Source: Hordeum vulgare subsp. vulgare (Eukaryota > Streptophyta > Magnoliopsida > Poales > Poaceae). From it: a stretch of DNA of 64,000 bases. The notes below the pieces were generated by a model, which worked only from the letters and a program-made list of their open reading frames with translations, searched no databases and was not told where the DNA came from. The stretch spans positions 335,487,029 through 335,551,028 of the forward strand of contig NC_058522.1 of assembly GCF_904849725.1 (NCBI RefSeq), written 5' to 3'. Positions within the stretch are counted from its first letter, which is position 1. Every line of letters begins with the position of its first letter. Positions 57,295 to 64,000 of this stretch are shown piece by piece. The translations under genes were made by a program, and so were the position numbers.

Positions 57295-58395
57295 CTCAAG
57301 GATGTCCATACATGTAACATGTGGTTCGTGTGTTTATAGAAATGAGTGTATTTACGTTTATATGAGCATTTGTCTCTGTACTCTGTTAACAAAAAATATT
57401 GCTGAAAATCTTTAGCGTAAGCAAGCAAGATGACGCTAATGTGAACGCCCTTGACTTGACTTGGTATATGTGTGTATAATGTATGTATCACAGCTACAAT
57501 CCAAACTACTTGCGTTGGTGGATGTTGCGGTCAAGGTCGTTCACATACATCTTGGCACCTTCCCAGTGACAGTGCGTGTGGGTCGGCGCATCCGAATCGA
57601 TTCGATGTGATTTGGATCGGCTAAAGAAAGAGAAAGCCTTAATTAATTACCCCCTTGGCTTGCATTATTATTACCCAGTCAGTCGATGGTCGTCTGTAAG
57701 CAACGAATAACAAGTCTTTGCTTGCTTTGGTCTCTCTCGCGTGCTGCCTTGTAGGAGGCCACGTTCACGCTTGCTTTGGTCTTCAGGAGCTGCCATTGTT
57801 GGAGGCCACGTTCACCTTCGCTTTGCTCTTTAGTTGTTGTATATAGAGAGAGATTTAATTTTTTGCTCAACAGACATAAACGGCAAATTAAGAGTTCATG
57901 CATCTTACCTAACAATAATGATTTAGAGATTGCACGGTAGAGATTAACCAAAGTCACAGCTGCAAGGCATTTGCTTGTCAGGTAGTAGAATAGTATCTTG
58001 GCGATGAAAGTAGTGCTTCTTCACAGGCCGTCGAAGATGTCTTCAGAGCAGCAGATCATGCTCTTATTGATAGATGCTTCACTGGTTCTGGTTGAGTGGG
58101 GAGCTTACTTTTCTTTTGATGTTGACAGTGTCGAAGCCCTAGAGATAGAATCCTGTCTGGTTTTCCAAAGGAATATCGTATTTCAGGGAAAGAAGCTCAT
58201 TTGGAAGGAATACTGTTTCTGTTTACTAGCATAGGCATGTCATTCACGTACGTGCTGTTGCTTCCCTTTCTGAATGGCACGCGACTTTATACAGAGTGTG
58301 TGTGAGGTTATACATACACTGTCTAGATGTGACTATATTGATAGGGTGGAAATCGTATCATTGGTTTTCTATGATATTCTTGCCCAGGCAGGTTT
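57295..58395. other. No gene recognised
   Basis: Unassigned sequence. GGAGGCCACGTTCAC occurs twice (about 57,752 and 57,800) with TTGCTTTGGTCT nearby. A 78-residue frame at 57,998-58,234 has no recognisable motif. Confidence 0.5.
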
Positions 58396-58576
58396 TTTTT
58401 TTGAAAAGGAAGAAAAACTCCGGGCCACTTCATCTGAATGCATTCATGCAACCATATTATCAATCTAAAATGTCGCACAAAAGTTGTGTGATACATAAGC
58501 CGCTTTCAAAAAGTCAAAGTACAATAATAGATATAAGATAAATGTGCCACAACCGGTAAGAATAGTACTAGATGAC

Positions 58577-61325
58577 TATACACCTAGTTTATTATTGGAC
58601 CGCCATTCAAACCGGTTATAAATAACCCGTGCTACCATCTTCTCATGGTTGCACCCAATAGATATATGCTCATTGACTTCCGCATGGCTAAGTAATGACC
58701 ATGTACGGATCCAAGACATGGCTTTGTATATGACTTGCAAAAAACATAGAAGATGTTGCATATTAAAAAACAAAATCATGTCATTTCTGCAGTTCCATAT
58801 CAGTCGTAGTAGTGCACATACTCCTAACCGAATATGTCCTCGAATACTCGACTCCACTCCATCTAGCCACGATCCAAATAATGTGTTAATACTAGGCGGA
58901 GGGTTAATATTGAAGGCTACTTTAAGCGTACGCCATAAGAGTCTGGCTAGCGTACATTTGAGAAAGAGGTGTTTAATAGTCTCATCTTGATCAGAAAACT
59001 AACATCGCTTACTACCCTCTCATCTTCGCTTGAGTAAGTTATCTTTTGTAAGAATCACTTTCTTGTGAACAAACCACATGAATATCTTGATTCTCAAAGG
59101 AATTTTAATATTTCAAATATCACTTGATTTTGGAATTGGACCAAACTTTATTAAGTCTAGATACATGGACCTGACGGAAAATATCCCACCAACGGGTAGT
59201 TTCCAGTGAATCATGTCTGGCTCATCAGAGAGGTGGACATCCATCAACCTCCGCACGAGATGTAACCAGCTATCCCATCGGTCTCCTACTAGAGACCTTC
59301 TGAACTGGATAATCAATGGGACAGAACACGATACTATAGCAACATAAGCTTCTTATGTTGCACAATATTATACGTTGGCGTCTCCCCTAACCAAGTATCC
59401 TCCCCTAACCTAGTTGTGTTACCGTTCCCAGTGATAAATTTGGTACTATGGAAGAAAGCAGCTCTCACGTGCATAAGCCCCTCCAGAAAGGAGAGTCATT
59501 AGGTCTAACAGTAACCTGGGCTAGAGGTTTCGAATATAGGTACTTATTCCACAAAATTTGTGCCCACATACCTTCAGTCTCAACAGACAACCTATATAGC
59601 CACTTGCTAAGAAGGCATCTATTCTTGACTTCTAAGTTTTCAATCCGTAGGCCATCCAGGTCCTTCGGTCTACAAATAATATCCTATTTGGAAAGCCTAT
59701 ATTTTGTTTTGTTTTCATCATATTGCTAGAAAAAAACACGACTGATAGAAGTCTAATCTTTTTCGTACCCCTACACGCACTTCAAAAAAAGACGGTAGAA
59801 ACATTGGAATGCTTGTCAACACCGAGTTGATCAGAACAAGCCTTCCACCATAAGACATAAGCTTACCCTTCCAGCAGCTTAGTTTTTTTTCAAATCAATC
59901 TTCAATGCATTTCCACTCCTTATTAGATATTGTGATGATGAATTGGTATACCAAAACATGAAAATAGTAGGGAGCCCAATCACCTCCAAATAATTGTTTG
60001 TACGAATCTTGTTCTTCTTTGGTTCTTCCAAAATAGAACAATTCACTTTTGTTAATATTGATCTTCAGTCCCAATAACTGCTCAAAGAGACACAAGACTA
60101 GCTTCATATTTCTAGCCATTGCCATATCATGTTCCATGAAAATAACCATTTCATTTGCGTATTGTAGTATGTATACACCGCCATCCACTAGATGTGGTAA
60201 TAACCCACCTATCTGGCCGTCTTGTTTGGCCCTACCAATGAGGAGTGCCAACATATCGACCACTATGTTGAAAAAAATAGGAGACATCGGGTCCCCTTGT
60301 CTTAGGCCCTTTTGCACCTGAAAATAATGACATGTATCATCATTTACCTTAATATCAACGCTACCCTTTTGCACAAAGGATTCAACATGTTTCCTCCAGC
60401 CTATTGAAGGAATGACCATTTAACCTTATCATACGCCTTCCCGAAATTCACTTTCAAGATCACTCCATCAAGTTTCTTTGACTAGATTTCACGTAATGTT
60501 TCATGTAAGACAACCACACCCACTAGTATGTGCCCTCCTTGCATGAAAGAGGACTGACTCGGTTGCACCACACTATGTGTAATCCTCGTCAATCAATCTG
60601 TACCCACTTTGGTAAAAATCTTGAAGCTCACATTAAGCAGGCATATCGGTCTGAACTGGTCGATACACACGGCCTCCTCCTCCTTTGGGAATAACGTAAT
60701 CGTCTGAAAGTTCATGTGGAAGAGCTGAAGTTAACCATTAAACAAGTCATGGAACATAGCATAAGGTCATCCTTAATGATATGCCAACATATCTTGTAAA
60801 ACTCTGCTCAAAACCATCCCGTCCTGGTGCCCTATTATTTTTCATTTGTGCTATTGCTTCAAACACATCCTTCTTAGTGAATGGTGCAGACAAGATCTCA
60901 TTCTCATATGCCCCTAACTGAGGTACATCCCCAACCTCACACTCATCAAGTGACACAAAGTTGTCCCCTGGTGCTCCAAAAAGTTGTTCGTAAAAGTTAG
61001 AGATGTACAACTTTAGGTTCGCATGCCCTATAATTGTACCCTCATCTTGTTCAAGCTGACATATCTTCTTCTTTATATGCTTTCCATTTGCAATCATATG
61101 GTGTGTGTTGTCATCTCCCTCGAAAACCTAGCGCACTTTTTCTCTCAGTGCCCATTTCATTTCTGTTTCTCTGAGAAGTACTCATAACTTCTGCTCAACC
61201 TCAGTCTTTGAAGCCCATTCATTTCCATCTAATAAGATCGATTCGGCTTTCAAATCTAACTCATATATAAGGAAAATCAACCTTTCGTTCTCCACTCTAT
61301 AAATCCTGCTTTCATTCTTTGCCCA
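58577..61325 (-). pseudogene. LINE ORF2: reverse transcriptase to C-terminus, broken
   Basis: Minus-strand frames in order are: 60,747-61,097 (start of the reverse transcriptase, KNNRAPGRDGF); a short broken piece with NFGKAYDKVKW near 60,430-60,460; 59,895-60,419 (QKGLRQGDPMSPIFFNIVVD, then LQYANEMVIFME); 59,113-59,316 (region before the C-terminal knuckle); and 58,576-58,857 (LGVCALLRLIWNCRNDMI, the usual C-terminal segment). The catalytic YADD is YANE, and the upstream KxDF motif reads KVNF, so both catalytic Asp positions are damaged. Several stops and shifts occur as well. The enzyme would have copied LINE RNA at a nicked target. Confidence 0.85.
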
Positions 61326-62980
61326 TCTTGCAAGAACTATCGCAAATGTATGATCTTATATTGACATCTCTCAATATTAGATCTTCTCTCGGTCGCGCTC
61401 GATCATGATGTCTATGATCTGCGTTGGATTTTCCGTGAAGAGGAATGAGAAATTGCAGTACAAATGGGTAAGTATTTCCCCTAGATAAGAACCAAGGTTT
61501 ATCGAACCAATAGGAGTAACACGCAACCACCGTCTTCAGCGACTGCACACAAAAGAGCAAACACTTGCACACAATGCGGGCAAGAGGGTTGTCAATCCCC
61601 TTGGACTCGTTATTTGCAAGCAAGTGAAACAGGTAGATAGTAATGGATAATTGCAAAATAAAATAAAAGGTAAATAAAGGCAGCGAGGTATTGAAAGCTT
61701 TTTGTAATTTATAAGTCAAAAGGCCTGGGGGGCGTAGTGTTCTCTAGTGGCATCTCTCATGTAGGAAACATATGATGAGTAGACAAATTACCGTTGGGCA
61801 ATCGATAGAAAAGCAAATAATCATGTTCATATTCATGGCAATAATCATGTGTATATAGGCATCACGTCCATAAACAAATAGGCCGACTCCTACCTGCACC
61901 TATTACTATTACTCCACTCATCGAATGCTATCTAGCATGCATCTAGAGTATTAAGTAAAATAGAGTAATGCTTGGATAAATATGACATGATGTAGACAAA
62001 CTAAACTCAATCAATATGAATGAACCCTATTGTTTTATCCTTAGTAGCAACAATACAAAAAAGTATATTGTTCCCTTCTGTCACTGGGATATAGAAACCC
62101 GTCAGGTTGAACCTACTACAACACACCCCTCTCACTGAAGAAAGACCAATCTGCTTGGCCAAAGCAAATTAATAGACCGGAGAGATTTATAAAGCTATAA
62201 TGATCATGCAATAAGAATCAATAGAAGAATCTAGAGAAGAATACAATATTTTATCATGAATAATCTGAACATAAACCCACAATTCATCAGATCCCAACAA
62301 ACACATAGCACAAAAGCATTACATCGGATAGATCAAAGCAAAGATGCAATGATCATTGTATTGAAGATCAGGAGAGAGAGAGAGATAGCCATCTAGATAC
62401 TAAATACAAAACCATAGGTTTGTGGTTAACTACTCACACATCACCATGGAGGCAACGAGGATGATGATGAAGGCCTCTGTGGTGGATTCCCCTCCGACGG
62501 AGTACTGAAAAATGCCTCCAGATGGGATCACGGCGGGATACAGACTTGCGGTGGCAGAAAAAGGGTTTCACGAGCTCTCCTGGGGTTTTTGGAATATATG
62601 AGAATTTATAGGCCAAAGAGGGGCGTCGGGAGGCGGCCGAGGAGGCCAGGAGCTATCACGGTGCGCCCTACCCCCTGGTCACGCCCTCATGGGTCATGGG
62701 CCCCTCATGCGACCTCCCGTCTTCTCCCAAAGCTTCTAGGTCTTTATTTGGTCCAGAAAAAAATCATAAAAACGTTTTGGGTTGATTGGACTTCGTTTGG
62801 TACACTAAACCTGAAAAGCCAAAAACATGCAAAAAACACGAACTCACACTTGGCACTCGATCAATAGGTTAGTTCTAAATAACAATATAAATTGGTAAAT
62901 AAATACCCGAAAAGTATCCTAGAATGATGATATTATAGCATGGAACAATCAAAAATTATAGATACGTTGGAGACGTATCA
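61326..62980 (-). mobile_element. Athila-type solo LTR in a LINE
   Basis: This 1,655-bp LTR is flanked by GCCCA (61,321-61,325 and 62,981-62,985). Removing it and one GCCCA restores the LINE reading frame on the minus strand (...IIAREWA to KNESRIY...), which confirms the boundaries. The right end is the family end GAGACGTATCA. The left end reads TCTTGCAAG instead of TG, and its first 80 bp are unlike the sister LTRs. Confidence 0.85.
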
Positions 62981-63600
62981 GCCCATTCCCGAGCAATAAT
63001 ATCGACAAAGCCCTCTTTTTCGAACCACGATATTTCAAAAGAGAAAACAATCTTGTTGCATGGATGGGTCGCCTCCGAGGAGTAAACAAGCACTGGGGTA
63101 TGATTCAAAATTCCCATTTCTAATGCTTGCATTGTTACTAAGGGTAATTTTTGTTCCCACTCTATACTGACAAGAACTCGATCCAACATCTCATAATTTG
63201 GGTTTGGCAACGTGTTCACCCATGTGAATTTTCTACCGGTGAGGTCAATCTCCCTCAATCCATACTCTCTATAATAGTATTAAACATGAATGACCATCTT
63301 CCATTGAAGTTATTATTATTCTTTTCGTATGTCCTCCTAATTATGTTGAAGCCACCTCCTACTAGGATAGGTAACATCTCGTCCTCGCAAACCCGCACAA
63401 GGTCTGGCATGAAATCATGTTTAAGTTGAGGTTGCGCCGCCCCATAGATAGGAAGCAATGCCCACCTAAACCCATCAATTTTTGAGCGCACTCGGTAAAG
63501 TCTCCAAGTACCGCATTTACCACTTCTAACGTCTCGCATTTGACCCCAATTAAAATCTTGTCAGGTCTTCCTTTGGAGGTGAACAATGCCACTCAAAATC
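62981..63600 (-). pseudogene. LINE ORF2: endonuclease domain, broken
   Basis: The minus frames 63,255-63,539 and 62,986-63,258 carry the L1 (APE-like) endonuclease: LLPIYGAAQ, ILVGGGFNIIRRTYEKNNNNF (usual GDFN reads GGFN), REIDLTGRKFTWVN and MLDRVLVSIEWEQ. The catalytic SDHTP motif reads LNHTP. A frameshift near 63,256 separates the two frames. The domain would nick target DNA, but the altered motifs make activity unlikely. Confidence 0.8.
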
Positions 63601-64000
63601 AACACCGTCGGATACAATATTCAAAAATTATGATGTAAAATTGGTCGTACCTGTCTCGAGTAGAAAAATAAAATATAGTCTTTGTTTTATGGAAGTTTCA
63701 GCCATGAACCTTCATTTAGCCAAGTCTGCAAGACCTCTCCTATTTCAAAAAAATCCTTTCATATCTCACCATGAAATTTTCTTTTGAATTTTATTCTTGC
63801 ACTTCTACGTACGGCGGATGTAGGAGAAACCCTCCTCTTCCAGGGCCGTTTTGGTTTATCCTACACCTCCTTTGAGTCCATATGACCAAGGTCTATGCGA
63901 ACACCCTCATGTGATTGCAAACGGGTCGAATACACATGTACCACCAAATCATTGACGGTTAAAATCTGCTCATTTGAATGCAAAGGAGTCGAATACCCCT

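Larger units (their letters stand above)
58396..63980 (-). mobile_element. L1-type LINE, minus strand, split by a solo LTR
   Basis: The 3' end is at the T run near 58,397 (poly-A on the minus strand) and AAACTCCGGGCC, a common Triticeae LINE tail. ORF2 is read leftward from about 63,600 (endonuclease) through reverse transcriptase to the C-terminus at about 58,577. It is interrupted at 61,326-62,980. The upstream limit lies near or beyond the window end. Sequence from about 63,610 to 63,800 looks like the end of ORF1 (a GEVLQTWLNEG-like segment in minus frame, approximate). Confidence 0.8.

Overview
The window looks like intergenic repeat DNA from a Triticeae grass (wheat, Aegilops or barley type). 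Almost every base belongs to a transposable element. I find no intact host gene and no tRNA, rRNA or CRISPR array. The Triticeae assignment rests on the Sukkula large LTR, a Stowaway MITE with CTCCCTCCGTTC ends, Athila-lineage LTR elements primed by tRNA-Asp, a Tekay-type chromovirus and L1-type LINEs. Family names come from memory and from motifs, not from a search.

Region 1 (1-32,810) is a five-level nest. The outermost level is a Sukkula-type LTR seen only as two pieces (25,334-25,397 and 32,271-32,810). It received two independent insertions: a forward Athila-type element, of which only 22,819-25,333 lies after the break, and a reverse Athila-type element (25,398-32,270). The forward element was split by a chromovirus whose 5' LTR end is at 1-175 and whose 4.2-kb 3' LTR runs from 4,761 to 22,818. 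That 3' LTR holds a reverse Athila-type element (5,994-19,860, TSD GCCCT). Its 5' LTR in turn holds a forward Athila-type element (12,184-19,227, TSD GATCT).

Region 2 (32,811-51,620) contains remains of an L1-type LINE on the minus strand (32,940-36,013). Next to it is a large reverse Athila-lineage element (36,019-51,064, TSD ATCTA), which has a broken gag-protease, no pol, and an extra ORF preceded by what looks like a private promoter and a spliced leader. A 4,855-bp Sukkula solo LTR (44,934-49,788, TSD TAACA) sits inside its 5' LTR.

Region 3 (51,620-58,395) is DNA-transposon territory: an unclassified repeat with short tandem units, a foldback element, and a hAT element (54,088-57,286, 8-bp TSD CTTAATCT). 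The hAT element carries a Stowaway MITE and a second hAT (55,806-57,034, TSD CAGTCTGC) that keeps the last three exons of a transposase. Region 4 (58,396-64,000) is a second minus-strand LINE, split at 61,326-62,980 by an Athila-type solo LTR (TSD GCCCA).

Functionally the elements are mostly non-autonomous: LTRs, primer sites and polypurine tracts are kept while pol is missing, so they would depend on enzymes supplied in trans. The most interesting observations are LTRs that have grown outward over successive copies of the tRNA-Asp primer site, the U3-like promoter plus intron in front of the extra ORF at 39,700-40,767, mosaic non-autonomous elements sharing one 3' internal module, and a hairpin motif conserved across four elements.
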